Origin: Helianthus annuus
Lineage: Eukaryota > Streptophyta > Magnoliopsida > Asterales > Asteraceae
Assembly (NCBI RefSeq): GCF_002127325.2
Contig: NC_035435.2
Coordinates: 120,213,127 to 120,277,126, forward strand
Direction of reading: 5' to 3'
Length of the DNA stretch: 64,000 nucleotides
The notes under the pieces were generated by a model that had not been told where the DNA came from, ran no database searches, and was given only the letters and a program-made list of their open reading frames with translations. Made by a program: the position numbers and the translations under genes. Positions 11,955 through 24,048 of this stretch are shown here, piece after piece (position 1 is the stretch's first letter; each line of letters begins with the position of its first letter).

Positions 11955-14900
11955 TGTGACACCTGTGTCACCGCGACCATCAAACGAATACCAAGCCGAT
12001 GAAATATTGTATTTCATTCTTGGGATCTTGTATAAATATGTGTATCTTTTGCACATATCAATTCTTGTTCAATTTCAACCTTTATATCGCTTTCTAGAGA
12101 ATTATACGCAAACTGGTGCGTAAACGTACTCAGTTTAATGCGACAAATACTCTGGAACATCAACATATACTCAACATACCTTAAATAACCCTTACATAAC
12201 TTAGAAATAAGTTTTGAAGGCTTTGGTATGGCAAAAACAAGTTAATTCGCTTACAGGGACTAAACTTGACAAACTACGAAAGTATGCCAATTTGAACTGT
12301 AACGAACATTCCGGAACATGTCCATAAGTTAAACATACCCTAAATATCCTTTAAATAGCTTAGAAATAGGCTTTGAGGGGTTTGGTATGCTAAAATAAAC
12401 TTTTGAATCATTCAGGGGCTAAAACCGTCAAAAGGTGCATAAGTTTGCACTTTCGCGCATAACTTACGTTCTGAATACACCCGGACATCCAAAAATTTAT
12501 GTAAGCATCCTTATATTATGCCTTAGTGTTTGGCATGAGAAAAATCCGTTCGTCGCGTCATTTGGATCGTCTTTCGCGCTTATGCGCATTTCGTCGTAAT
12601 TAAGCGAACATCGCCATCGTACGGCCAAACGAACCAACATCCGGCATATTTTTGAGCATGTTTCATGTCCACAATGTTTAGGCATCATTTTAGGGCCTTA
12701 AAGTTGACTTTACGGGCCTTAGAAGTGTCGGAAATGGCTTAAATACACAACAGGGACCAAAACTGCCATTTCTGAAAGTATGTGCAGATCAGACAGGCCC
12801 AGGCGGCCCGCCTGAGTTTGTGCATATCCTGATGCGGGCCGCATGGCCCCTTCAGTAACAGAAAGTTTGTGTTTCTTGCAAACTTGGCCTTTCAAACACA
12901 CCAAAGGGCAATGCCCTTTCACAATCTCAGGAGCTAAGGGTCAAGATAAGGCACCACAACTTTGTGACAAGTGTACGCATAAGATCGTGGCACGATATTC
13001 AAGAAACGATCCTAACGGCTTTACTTTTCCTATAAATACCCCCCCCCCTTTGGTGAAAACCCACAAAAATCTGATCAAAAGCTCTAAGTTGGAACCTTTG
13101 TTTCATACCTGAGCCATTTTGATCTAGATTAGCATTCGGGGACCCTTCGTAAGTGTTCTTTCGTTCTTTTATTCGCTTTTCGAGTCCGAAAGTCAATGTT
13201 TTGTTGACTTTATGCATTGACCAGCCTATGGTCAACACGATATTCATTGGAACTTCATAACGTGAGCGTGATCACGATGGTTATAGTCCATGGCGACTAT
13301 ACCTACTGATTACCACGTTATCTAGGCTCAGTGACGAGTCGTAGTTTCGGCCAAAATGCGCATTCTTGCGTATTTTGTAACCAAACTACTCGTGAGCATC
13401 AAAGCCGTTTGTTTTGATGCCAAACCTGTTTTCTAAACTTAGTTAAGCATGTTCTAACATGCTTAGCTCGTCACTTTTAGTTTAGTGCTTATATAGGGTC
13501 GTAAGGTAAGCGATCTAAACAACCGCTTATACTTTCGAACCCGGCCCATTTGGTCGATCATTAGGATCCGACCAAACATATTAGGTGACCATAGCTGTAA
13601 CCTTCCGAGGTTATACCTTGTGGTCACGATGTTAGGCGTTCCAAACGCGTTCTACGCGAACGACGCGTTAAGGTAGCATAAGCTACCTAAACGGGTCGTA
13701 ATGGGTCGCAAGCACTTAGGTTAGGTTTCATTTTAGTATGTAGGCTTTGTTAAACCATATTACACGAGTCTCCATACTCGTTTGGTTTACGAACCCGCAT
13801 ACTATCCGATCCTTCCGATTTTGGTCCGGTATATTAACATAGCTACCTATTAGGTGCCGTTTGATATTCCGTGATCACTAGCATTGTGTGATTATTACAC
13901 AAGAACTTCAAAGCAATCTCAGGTGAGTACATTGAACCCCTCTTTTACTGTTTTCGAAACTGTTTTGGGGTGAAACACATGTGCCTACTTGCTACTTTCA
14001 TGCTTTCCGGTTTTCACATCATATACTTGCTATGTTCGATAGTACATATATAGTACATGATTTCATTGTGTTCATGCTATGTATGCCCATTGTGTGCGTA
14101 CTTAGTACATTGCCTTACATTACATGCTATGTATGCCCATTATGTGCGTACTTGGTACATTGCTTTACATTACATGCTATGTATGCCCATTGTGTGCGTA
14201 CTTAGTACATTGCCTTACATTACATGCTATGTATGCCCATTGTGTGCGTACTTAGTACATTGCTTTACATTACATGCTATGTATGCCCATTGTGTGCGTA
14301 CTTAGTACATTGCCTTACATTACATGCTATGTATGCCCATTGTGTGCGTACTTAGTACATTGCCTTACATTACATGCTATGTATGCCCATTGTGTGCGTA
14401 CTTAGTACATTGCCTTACATTGCATTTCTGTTGCATATGCTCATCCAGCATATGAACACATTATACTACATTTTGAACCGTCATAACCATTTGACCATGT
14501 GAACCGTCTTAACCCTTCGATTATATGAACCGTTTGTAACCATTGAACCGTGTAAACCAGTTGTATCCGTTGACATGATTTACATTTGACAATAGACATT
14601 TGACTATACATAAACATTTCCACAATTGTTAAACATTTCATCTTGATGGTTTGGTTTGAGTAAGTGATTAAGTAACGAGGCGTGTGTAATATGATACAAG
14701 CATGGTGGATACGCCGCTGGTACTTCCTATATATAAGTGTTTGTATGGTATTACATATCGCAGGGTTATTTGAATCATTTCAATTTGAGACATATGACAT
14801 TTTATACAAATAACACACTTTTCACGAGACATTGTTTTACAAACGACTTATCTTATACAAACACATTTTACATGGTTATCCGTTTAACCATACAGTGTTC

Positions 14901-15326
14901 TCTTATTTATACATATCATCTGATCTTATCGTTTTTCAAATGATTTACAAGACAAAGCAAATTACAAGGTTCATGACTAAACATTTTCTCAAGCATTAGT
15001 CATGAATTCCGTTTTCACAAAACCAATGTATCTCACAGGCATTTTTATGCTGACGTACCTATTTTCACATGTGTTTTTAGGAGATGATGCATAGGACTTA
15101 TCAAGACATACTTAGGCGGACATGTGCCTTAGTGACTTAAAACGAGACAAGAACTAGTTAATTTATGTTATGTACACTTTGATTCTTGTTTAAACAATGT
15201 AAACATTCATGTTTGATTAATAAAACGAAACTTCAATTGCCATGGATTTGAAACAATTGATTCTGTTACAACACTCCCCGACGTTTCCGCCACGTTTTGT
15301 ATGTTCTACGTGGTCGGGGTGTGACA
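11955..15326 (+). repeat. 5' LTR of element C (3372 bp)
   Basis: TGTGACACC...GGTGTGACA. It contains two GC-rich palindromic words (about 12794-12850) and a TATA box TATAAATA at 13031-13038. Further on are a donor-like GTAAGT at 13149, the GTGAGT hairpin module at 13923-13981, a 50-bp tandem array at 14074-14423, an acceptor-like TAG at 15078-15080 and an end hairpin CCCCGAC...GTCGGGG at 15286-15319. Confidence 0.92.
14074..14423 (+). repeat. 50-bp tandem repeat in the 5' LTR of element C, 7 copies
   Basis: Copies start at 14074 and every 50 bp to 14374. The unit contains the interrupted palindrome GTACTTAGTAC. It is present with the same copy number in the 3' LTR. The repeated short frames across it are by-products of the repeat, since 50 is not a multiple of three. 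Confidence 0.92.
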
Positions 15327-15333
15327 GAAAAGT

Positions 15334-15346
15334 TGGTATCAGAGCC
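15334..15346 (+). other. Primer-binding site of element C
   Basis: TGGTATCAGAGCC, complementary to the 3' end of plant initiator tRNA-Met, seven bases after the 5' LTR. Confidence 0.92.
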
Positions 15347-15481
15347 AATGGTTATAGGGAATTAGGTTATTAGTAATGCTTTGACCTAGTCTATAACCTT
15401 CCTAGGACCCTAACGCGAGTTTACTTGCGTTTAGTCACAAAACAATACCGTCACCTATCCTTAGGCGACGACCACAACAAG
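15347..15481 (+). other. Start of the element C leader, cut by insertion of element B
   Basis: Non-coding leader that resumes at 26887. The last five bases, ACAAG (15477-15481), are the target duplication of element B. Confidence 0.85.
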
Positions 15482-18284
15482 TGTAACACCCCGTGTTTCC
15501 CAAAAGTCAAAGTCAAAGTCAAGAGTTGACTGTTATTGGAATTAAAGATTAATAAAGATTAATTTCATTTTAGTTTCATTTTGATTTTCATATTATTTGG
15601 AGTAAGTGTTGTATAATCAAACTAATCGGCCGATAATCGAACTGTGAATCAACGACCGACTGTGAATGATAGGAAGTAACAATGCAATAAAGCTAGTCAA
15701 TCAATAATCAAGCTAATCAAATCAATCATCAAGATCAAAGTGTGGATAATTTTAGTGCTCTTATACGTGTGTGTGTGCCTTACGTGTTACTTGTGCATGT
15801 TTACTTTTATGTTAAAGTGTGTGGTGAATCAATCAAATCAATCAAGACTCAAAGGTGAATCAAACTCAATGGAAATCGAACCCGAAATGGTTGTAAGGAT
15901 GCTTGTATGTTAGATATAGTAGTTGAGACTAAAAGTAATTTGATTAGGAATTCTATCATTCTCAAATCATCGTTCATCGAACTCGAAATATCAAAAATCG
16001 TCGCGAAACACTCAAAACAGGGCAACCTGATCGAACAGGCTAGCCGATCGAACAGGGCAACCTGATCGAACAGGCTAGCCGATCGAACAGGCTGTTCGAT
16101 CGGACAGCTGCTCGATCAGGGATGCTGTTCGATCAGCTGACCCTTTCCTCTTTTGGAAGCCTATAAATAGGGCTGTCCTTGTCAAACTTTCCACTTTTGG
16201 AAAAGCTCTGACCGACCAGCCTCTTCTTCTCACTAAATCTCAGATTTCTCTCAAACCGGTAAGTATTTTGCTCTAATCCTTGTACGTTTTTGCTCATTAA
16301 TCGATTCTACATCTTTCTATCTTTCAAAACTTGGATTTCATCCATGAAATCACCAAGATCTAGGTGTTCTTGAGTGATGTCATCATGTGTTCTTCAAGAA
16401 CACTAAGTTTTGGCATCATTCCACCATGAATAGCTTAGATCTAACCGATTTCCACATAAATAACCTAAAATCTACCAAAGATCTTAACATTTCACGGTGG
16501 AAAAGGATTGGAAGATGGGTTTTCATCTATCTTTCAACTCTTTTACACTCAAAACGGTGAAAACGAGACTTGAACCGATTTATAAATCAATCTAAACAAA
16601 CACATGGTTCAAGATTCGGGTTCTACCGAGAGATATACCGATTTCGGGTTGAACGTTAAACTTGGGTTCCAAACCGTCTCTGACCGAGTTTGGGTGATTC
16701 CTGCTCGAGTCAGTAGGCTAAGTGGGGACTTCAGTTTTGTGGTTCAACTCGTAGTCAAAATATCTCTAAAACATCAACAATTAACGGGAATAACCAAGTG
16801 TTAAGTGAAAGGTTAACCGAATCGAGAAGCTGGCCGAACGGCTAGGCTGTTCGATCGAACAGCCCAACCGAACGACTATGCCAGCCGATCGACTAGGCTA
16901 ACCGATCGACTAGCACTTAGTCCCACAAACTCATGAAGTGTAATATTGAGTGAGTTCTGTTCGATCGATCGAGTCACTCGATTGTGATCATCACTACTCG
17001 AATCATGAGATACTACACTTCAAAACACTTAGACTTTTCGAAACATTGGAATGTCACCCGATCGAGCATGCCAACCGATCGAGTGACATATTTGAAAACA
17101 ACGAAGTGCTAGCCGATCGGTTGGGCTAACCGATCGAACAGCTGTTCGATCGGCCAACTTGAAAGGTAGTACAAACCATCATACACAAACACATCCTTCA
17201 CATCAAAGGAAGAAACAATCCACTTGAAGGAACCAGCCGATCGAGCCAGCCGGCCGATCGAATGGATGTTCGAACGGACTTTCAAACCAATCGAACAGCC
17301 CACTCGATCGAACTGCTGTCCGATCGAATGGCCTACTCGATCCAAGTACATTGTTTACTTTTCCGCGTTACTCATCGTTGTGTTATCGAACTATTCAGGC
17401 TAACCTATTCTCAGTGCTCCTTTCAATCCACATCAACCACTGTGAGTATACTCGATCCCTTTTTGCTTTCAGCACTTTTGGGTGTTACATACGTAATCTA
17501 TCAAATTCACAAATAACACAAACTATTTGAACGCTAACCTACTTGCATGTATTACTTGTCTAAATGATTGCTGTTTATTATGTTTACACGTGGAGTGCTA
17601 TCTACCTGCTTTAGCAACGTAGTACTATAGTTTGGACTCAGCACCCGTTCACACGGGGGTTGCTAAGGACAATTACTTGCATGGATTACGGTGGTAATCA
17701 TGTATTGCGAACTGTCTCGGACAGTCAACTTGAAGTCGTTGGTATCGATGGTCCCATGTTGATAATTTACATGCATCGTTTGCCCTTGTGTACGTGCTTG
17801 GTTATGCGTAAACTTTCGAACTTTATATGCTATATCAAACTTGTGTACTCACCTTTACATTATATGTATTGACTTTTATTTTAACGTATGTGACAGGTGT
17901 TTAAGCTACTAGCGTGCTAGGGAAGCGAGGCAATAATAAGCTTCTAGGAGCCCGTGACCTTAGGACAGTGTCCACATACCTGCTCCAGGGCCATAATTAT
18001 CTGTAGATCTTGTACTGGCACCTGTAGTCAGTGAGATCTATAGTTAGCCGTCTAGAAGTCTTAAAACAATATTCAAATTCGGTCTGTAATAATTAAGAAT
18101 TCGAGTTGTCGGAACAGTTCCCATATTGTTTAGTTGATTTCTATGATAACTTGTTATTGTTTGGGACACGGTATGGGACGTGTTATATAACTGAATTGTA
18201 TGATAGTTGTTGTGGAAACTTCTGAACAATCTGTTTCGCTCAGTGCCGCGCCCCGATGATTCCGCCATCGGTTGGGGTGTGACA
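15482..18284 (+). repeat. 5' LTR of element B (2803 bp)
   Basis: TGTAACACC...GGTGTGACA. Two clusters of CGATCG-type palindromic words lie at 16018-16140 (just upstream of the TATA box) and 16836-17345. TATA is at 16162-16169 and donor-like GTAAGT at 16259-16264. The GTGAGT module is at 17442-17490, the CTTTAGCAAC...GTTGCTAAGG hairpin at 17609-17668 and the acceptor-like CAG at 17894-17896. The end hairpin is at 18251-18277. Short open frames inside are not convincing genes. Confidence 0.95.
16162..16169 (+). promoter_or_regulatory. TATA box of the element B LTR
   Basis: TATAAATA in the context GCCTATAAATAGGGC, a typical plant core promoter. The same site occurs in the 3' LTR at 24764-24771 and in B' at 9969-9976. 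It probably starts the genomic RNA, which makes everything before it U3. Confidence 0.75.
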
Positions 18285-18287
18285 GAT

Positions 18288-18300
18288 TGGTATCAGAGCC
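18288..18300 (+). other. Primer-binding site of element B
   Basis: TGGTATCAGAGCC three bases after the LTR; complementary to initiator tRNA-Met. Confidence 0.95.
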
Positions 18301-19386
18301 ATAACTATAGGGAATTAGGTTAGACACGATCTAGTCCGGATCGCTGTCTTAGAGACCTAGACTATAGTTAGGAACCAAGAGACCAAGTTTATGTGCTTAT
18401 TCTATGTTGTTTCCTTCTATTCTATCATTACATCCGAACTCCGAGCCAAATTTTGTAGTTTGGACGGGATTAGGAGTGAAACCCGCAAATTCCTGCCTAA
18501 ATTACAAATTTCGCCAATTATTTTGTGTGAATTTCTATCAACAAACAGGGGAGAATTATACCAAATTAGGGCTGAAACCCGTAATTTGACGAAAACTTTC
18601 CTCTAAAATTTTCTTAAAACAAGGAAGAAATTGCTAAGCTAGGGGTGAAACCCTAACCTTGGCAGTTATTCCGACTTTATTTTATCTCGCCAAGGCAATT
18701 GACGGACTCCAACGACCTGAACTCACGAGTATGGCCTAGAATGCGCATGTATAATGCCCAAGAATCGAGGCAGAAACATGTCCCCTAGAGTCGAAAGTGA
18801 CGACAAGTCAACTGTGAATAGTTAAATTGCCATGGTTAGTCAAAGTCTAGTAGCCGCAGACAATCCATTTTCCGATTTTGAGTGTTGCTTCGTTGATTTT
18901 ATGTGACTCACCTGTTTACGTGTTTTAAGATTCGTTGATTGCTCCATTTGTTATCAATCTGCGTGACCTCTGTTGCTATCCTATCTCGATTCGAATCCCC
19001 GTTGATGTGATCTAAACGAAACCAATATACTACGCTACACTACACCATACTATGTTGCTCGACGTATTGAACTCGACCGCTATACTCAAAACTTAGAGGC
19101 GGTTAGGAAACTAAGTGTGCTGCTGTGTACGGTTAAGAGGATTACATGACATTACTTGCCTCTGTGATAAAAATGCGTACGTGTTTAGGAAATTAAGTGC
19201 TCTATTTGCTTAATTGCTTATGTGCTCTAATTGCTTCTATGCTTATGTGCCTCTATGATTATGTGCTTATGTGTTTATATGTGTTACGTGACGTGAGATG
19301 CGACGTGATTCTAAGCTTTAGTAAACTAAGACGTGCGAGATTCGAATTCGTTGTGTTGAGCCCTATGGCGATGTCTATTGCAGACC
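18301..19386 (+). other. Leader of element B
   Basis: About 1.1 kb between the primer-binding site and gag without a long ORF. It contains three spaced copies of a degenerate motif around GGNNTGAAACCC (near 18470, 18570 and 18640). Element E shows similar copies near 48185, 48265 and 48390. Function unknown; it may be a structured leader or packaging region. Confidence 0.55.
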
Positions 19387-20259
19387 ATGTCGTCATCATC
19401 AAGAATTCGCCAAAACCTTTCCCGTCAGGAAAAGAGAGACCGACGTCTCGCCAAGCTCATCTCAAGGTCTGTAGCGAAAGCTGTCAGCGAGGTGTACGAA
19501 AACACCAGCAAGTCGTCGGAAGAATCCCGAACCCTCACTGAACCCATCAAAGCTCCGTTCAGTTTCAAGCAATTTAAGGCATGTGGACCGAAGGAGTTCA
19601 CCGGTGAAGAGGGCCCTACAGGCTTATTTCACTGGTTTGACTCTGTGGAAGTTACCCTTCGTCAAAGCGGATGCCCGGATCATCTTCGAACTCTCAATGC
19701 TACCGGTGTCTTCCAGTCGCGGGCATTGGACTGGTGGACAGCCGAAAGGAATAAGCGCGGGAACGACGCTGCCTACGAGCTGACGTGGGAGGAACTGAAG
19801 GCTATCATGCTGGACGAGTTCTGTCCTCCCCACGAACGCCAAAAGTTGGAGGATGAGTTCTGGACCATCAAGCAGAAGGAGGGCGACAACGCTGGTCTCA
19901 CCGCCCGTTTCAAACAACTGAGCATTATCTGTCCAGACCAGGTCAAGACTTCCGAGATGACCATCAAGAAATACATCCGTGCTCTTCCGGATTGTGTTGC
20001 AGATTATGTGTTCGCCGCCAAACCCGCATCAATCGAGGAAACCTACCTACTCGCTGCTGAGATTAACGACAAGCGAGTTAAGGCTGGTGTCTGGGATAAG
20101 CCATCCAAGTCGTTGCATCAAGTTACTACCGCATCAACCGACAACTCTACTGCTCAAGCCTCCAAGTCCTCGAGAAGAAGAAAGAAGAACAAGAATTGCG
20201 CCGCCGCAACCAATGCTGCTCCTCTTCAGTCAGTGCCACCACAACAGCAACAGCCATAG
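19387..20259 (+). CDS. gag (capsid part) of element B, ending at an in-frame TAG
   Basis: The ATG at 19387 (MSSSSRI...) is the best start, because element E gag also begins MSSR. It encodes 290 residues: a basic N-terminus, a Retrotrans_gag capsid region at about residues 60-235 with the conserved LDWWTAE and FCPPHERQ-like stretches, then a Ser/Lys-rich and Gln-rich linker. It stops at TAG (20257-20259). The zinc knuckles lie after this stop in the same frame, so the stop separates capsid from nucleocapsid. In elements A and C the corresponding region reads through without a stop. This could be a single nonsense change in a young copy, or a read-through site regulating the Gag to Gag-Pol ratio. 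Confidence 0.9.
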   Translation: MSSSSRIRQNLSRQEKRDRRLAKLISRSVAKAVSEVYENTSKSSEESRTLTEPIKAPFSFKQFKACGPKEFTGEEGPTGLFHWFDSVEVTLRQSGCPDHLRTLNATGVFQSRALDWWTAERNKRGNDAAYELTWEELKAIMLDEFCPPHERQKLEDEFWTIKQKEGDNAGLTARFKQLSIICPDQVKTSEMTIKKYIRALPDCVADYVFAAKPASIEETYLLAAEINDKRVKAGVWDKPSKSLHQVTTASTDNSTAQASKSSRRRKKNKNCAAATNAAPLQSVPPQQQQP

Positions 20260-23200
20260 CGCACTGCGCCAGTGATCAATGCGCCGCCGGCTAAGCGTGC
20301 GTACACCGGCCCCCACCCACTCTGTGCTACATGTTCTTATCATCACCCGGTGGGTGTGGCCTGCCGTTACTGTGTCCACTGCAACGTCTACGGGCATTTC
20401 ACTGCGAATTGCCGCTATGGTCCTCGTCAAACGCAAGCTCAAGCCGCTGTTAACCAAGCCCTGCTACCAGCTCCTCAAGCTCCTCAAGCTGCACAGGCCC
20501 CGGCAAACAATGTTCGGACCTGCTTTGCATGTGGTGACCCTAACCACTTCGCAAATCGGTGCCCGAACAGAGTGGTGAAACAAGAAGCTCAACAACCCCA
20601 GCAACAACAACAGCAGCCTCAACAACAAGCCGCTCACGCCAGAACTTTCAACATCAATGCACGCCAGGCTCAAGCTGATAACAACGTGGTCAATGGTACG
20701 TTCCTTGTGAATGGTATATATGCATCATGTTTGTTTGATACTGGAGCCGATAACTGCTTTGTGTCATTTGAATTTGAGAAGCTTCTTAGACGTAAGCGCT
20801 CTTATCTTTCGTCACCCTTCGAAGTAGAAGTCGCTACCGGAAGAACCATTGCTGTCAATTCTGTGCTCCGTGATTGTACTCTCGAGCTCAACAATCATAT
20901 ATTCCCGATTAATCTCATTCCAATGCAGCTCGGAAGTTTCGATGTCATAGTAGGCATGGACTTTCTTCGTGAAAACCGTGCTGAAGTTGTGTGTTCCGAT
21001 AAGATGATTCATTTTGTGCTAGCTAGTGGTGATATTCTATGTGTTTATGGTGAAACTACTGCGAAAGATCTCAAGCTCATGTCATGTCTTCAAGCTCGCA
21101 AATATCTCCGCAAGGAATATCGAGCCTTCTTGGCCAACATTGTTGTAGCTGAGACGGACAAGAAAAGGAAAGTTGAAGTCAAGGATGTTCCCGTTGTCCG
21201 AGAATTTCCTCAGGTGTTCCCTGATGATCTTCCTGGATTACCTCCAAGTCGTGATATCGACTTTCGAATCGACCTTATTCCAGGAGCCAACCCAGTGGCC
21301 AAAGCTCCGTATCGACTCGCTCCATCTGAGATGCGAGAACTCTCAAACCAACTCCAAGAGTTACTTGAAAAAGGCTTCATTCGCCCGAGCACTTCTCCAT
21401 GGGGCGCACCAGTCCTTTTCGTCAAAAAGAAGGACGGGTCGTTCCGAATGTGCATCGATTACCGGGAATTGAACAAGCTGACCATCAAGAACCGATACCC
21501 CTTACCAAGAATCGATGACCTGTTTGACCAACTACAAGGTGCTCAGTGTTTCTCCAAGATTGATTTACGTTCAGGCTACCATCAGTTGCGGATTCAAGAG
21601 GAAGACATACCCAAAACCGCTTTTCGAACCCGATACGGCCACTACGAATTTGTTGTCATGCCTTTTGGTTTGACCAACGCACCCGCGGTCTTTATGGATC
21701 TGATGAATCGCGTGTGTAAACCGTTCTTAGACCGTTTCGTCATTGTATTTATCGACGATGTCCTGATCTATTCCAGATCGAGGGCCGAACATGCGCAGCA
21801 TTTGCGATTGGTTCTCGAGTTGCTTCAGGGAAACCAACTCTACGCCAAATTCTCCAAGTGTGAGTTCTGGTTGGAGGAGGTTCAATTTCTGGGTCACATT
21901 GTGAATAGTCGGGGTATACACGTTGATCCTGCAAAGATTGAGGCAGTCAAGGGATGGGTTACGCCAAAGAATCCGTCGGAAGTTCGCTCTTTTCTCGGAT
22001 TAGCCGGATACTATCGGCGATTCATCGAAGGATTCTCGAAGATTGCTGTACCACTTACCTCCCTTACTCATAAAGACAAGCCTTTTGTGTGGGGAACCGC
22101 GCAGGAGACTGCTTTCCAAACCCTCAAACACATGCTGTGCCATGCACCAGTTCTTACACTGCCGGACGGAAGCGATGACTTCGTTGCCTATTGTGATGCT
22201 TCAAACCTTGGACTTGGCTGTGTTCTCATGCAACGAGACAAGGTTATAGCTTACGCATCTCGACAGCTCAAAATCCACGAGAAGAACTACACAACCCATG
22301 ACCTCGAGCTAGGCGCAGTTGTCTTTGCCTTAAAGATTTGGCGACACTACCTGTATGGTACAAAGTGCACGATCTTCACCGATCACAAGAGCCTACAACA
22401 TATCTTTAACCAGAGAGAACTCAATATGCGTCAACGCCGATGGGTAGAACTTCTCAACGATTACGACTGTGAGATCCGTTATCACCCAGGCAAGGCGAAT
22501 GTAGTTGCAGACGCCCTCAGCAGAAAGAATTACGTGATAGGTGTCCGAAACATCCAGGCTCAGTATAACCTCGAAGCTCTCATCCGCGAAGCACAACACG
22601 CTTGCTTTAACGAGCGTACGTTGAAGAAAGAACGAATCTATCACGATGGAACTCAGCTCGTGAGCAAAGCCAACGGGATATTCTATTATCTGGACCGAAT
22701 CTGGGTTCCGAGGAGGACAGATTTGCGAAAGATTATCATGAACGAAGCCCACAAATCCCGATATTCCATTCATCCCGGTGCGGACAAAATGTACCAGGAC
22801 CTTCGCTACAAGTACTGGTGGCCTGGGATGAAAAGGGATATTGCTCTATATGTTGGTAGTTGTTTAACTTGTGCAAGAGTCAAGGCTGAACACCAAAGAC
22901 CTTCAGGCTTACTCGAACAACCGCCGATACCCGTATGGAAGTGGGAAAGCATAGCTATGGATTTCATAACTAAGCTTCCGACCACGCCATCAGGTCACGA
23001 CAGTATTTGGGTTATAGTCGACCGTCTAACCAAATCAGCCCACTTTCTGCCAATACGAGAAGACTATAAGGTGGCCAAGCTAGCCCAAATCTACACCGAC
23101 GAGATCATTAAGAATCATGGTACGCCTCGAGACATCATTTCGGATCGCGATGCTCGGTTTACATCGAGATTGTGGGAAACTTTTCAAGCAGCTCTTGGTA

Positions 23201-23997
23201 CGACGCTGAATTTGAGTACCGCATTCCACCCGCAAACCGACGGGCAGACTGAAAGAACGATTCGTACTATTGAAGACATGCTCCGTGCGTGTGTTATCGA
23301 TTTTGGTGGTAGTTGGAGCAAACACCTACCGTTGGTCGAATTTTCGTACAATAATAGCTATCACTCCAGCATCGAAATGGCACCTTTCGAAGCCTTGTAT
23401 GGTAGGAGATGTCGCTCGCCTATTGTATGGCACGAGGTCGGTCATTCACAATTGACTGGGCCCGAGATTCTGCAAGAAACGACTGACAAGATCCACCAGA
23501 TAAGGGAAAACTTGGTGAAGGCCCGGGACAGACAAAAGATGTACGCCGATAAACGACGCAAGCCCCGCGAATTTGCAGTTGGCGACTACGTACTCCTAAA
23601 GGTATCACCTTGGAAGGGAGTAGTCCGATTCGGCAAAAGAGGGAAACTTGCGCCTCGATTTGTTGGACCTTTTAAGATTCTGGAAAGGATCGGTAAAGTT
23701 GCCTACAAACTCGAATTACCGGAGGAACTCAGCAATGTCCACCCGACTTTCCATATTTCAAACCTTCGAAAATGCGTAGCCGACCACGACGCAATAATAC
23801 CACTCGACGATCTTCAGGTCAATGAGACGCTACACTTCGTGGAAAAGCCTGTCGAAATCATGGACCGACAGACCAAGCAACTCAGACGCTCTCGCATCCC
23901 TATTGTAAAAGTGCGATGGGAAGGCAAACGAGGCGCGGAGTTCACTTGGGAACTCGAAAGTGACATGAAGGCCAAGTACCCGCAGTTGTTCAGATAG
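20260..23997 (+). CDS. Nucleocapsid-pol of element B (in frame with gag after TAG)
   Basis: Open for about 1245 codons directly after the gag stop. It has no convincing ATG of its own near the start, so translation would need read-through. Two intact CX2CX4HX4C zinc knuckles come first, then protease DTGAD (20737), RT FIDD box (21748), RNase H and integrase. Integrase has its zinc site and catalytic Asp at 22960 and 23143 and Glu at 23251, the last two 35 residues apart. A GPF/L-type integrase tail follows, then a chromodomain-like end with FTWE and YPQLF. All catalytic motifs are intact. The stop lies 86 bp before the 3' LTR. Confidence 0.95.
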   Translation, partial: RTAPVINAPPAKRAYTGPHPLCATCSYHHPVGVACRYCVHCNVYGHFTANCRYGPRQTQAQAAVNQALLPAPQAPQAAQAPANNVRTCFACGDPNHFANRCPNRVVKQEAQQPQQQQQQPQQQAAHARTFNINARQAQADNNVVNGTFLVNGIYASCLFDTGADNCFVSFEFEKLLRRKRSYLSSPFEVEVATGRTIAVNSVLRDCTLELNNHIFPINLIPMQLGSFDVIVGMDFLRENRAEVVCSDKMIHFVLASGDILCVYGETTAKDLKLMSCLQARKYLRKEYRAFLANIVVAETDKKRKVEVKDVPVVREFPQVFPDDLPGLPPSRDIDFRIDLIPGANPVAKAPYRLAPSEMRELSNQLQELLEKGFIRPSTSPWGAPVLFVKKKDGSFRMCIDYRELNKLTIKNRYPLPRIDDLFDQLQGAQCFSKIDLRSGYHQLRIQEEDIPKTAFRTRYGHYEFVVMPFGLTNAPAVFMDLMNRVCKPFLDRFVIVFIDDVLIYSRSRAEHAQHLRLVLELLQGNQLYAKFSKCEFWLEEVQFLGHIVNSRGIHVDPAKIEAVKGWVTPKNPSEVRSFLGLAGYYRRFIEGFSKIAVPLTSLTHKDKPFVWGTAQETAFQTLKHMLCHAPVLTLPDGSDDFVAYCDASNLGLGCVLMQRDKVIAYASRQLKIHEKNYTTHDLELGAVVFALKIWRHYLYGTKCTIFTDHKSLQHIFNQRELNMRQRRWVELLNDYDCEIRYHPGKANVVADALSRKNYVIGVRNIQAQYNLEALIREAQHACFNERTLKKERIYHDGTQLVSKANGIFYYLDRIWVPRRTDLRKIIMNEAHKSRYSIHPGADKMYQDLRYKYWWPGMKRDIALYVGSCLTCARVKAEHQRPSGLLEQPPIPVWKWESIAMDFITKLPTTPSGHDSIWVIVDRLTKSAHFLPIREDYKVAKLAQIYTDEIIKNHGTPRDIISDRDARFTSRLWETFQAALGTTLNLSTAFHPQTDGQTERTIRTIEDMLRACVIDFGGSWSKHLPLVEFSYNNSYHSSIEMAPFEALYGRRCRSPIVWHEVGHSQLTGPEILQETTDKIHQIRENLVKARDRQKMYADKRRKPREFAVGDYVLLKVSPWKGVVRFGKRGKLAPRFVGPFKILERIGKVAYKLELPEELSNVHPTFHISNLRKCVADHDAIIPLDDLQVNETLHFVEKPVEIMDRQTKQLRRSRIPIVKVRWEGKRGAEFTWELESDMKAKYPQLFR

Positions 23998-24048
23998 ATC
24001 TGAAGCATCAAATTGGTAAATCACACGGCGATGTACGGTTCTCAGCCT

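Noticed and set aside
14057..14305. Membrane-protein-like ORFs across 14057-14305 and 32334-32582
   Set aside because: They are frames through the 50-bp tandem repeat in the LTRs of element C and shift frame each unit.
17109..17351. Short ORFs inside the LTRs (duplicated exactly in both LTRs of B)
   Set aside because: They appear twice only because the LTRs are duplicated; composition follows the CGATCG words, with no domain and no homologous frame in B'.
19378..19386. gag start at 19378
   Set aside because: That codon is TTG; the ATG at 19387 fits the gag N-terminus of element E.
20272..20280. Independent start of pol in element B at 20272
   Set aside because: The codon there is GTG, not ATG, and the frame is simply the continuation of gag after TAG.
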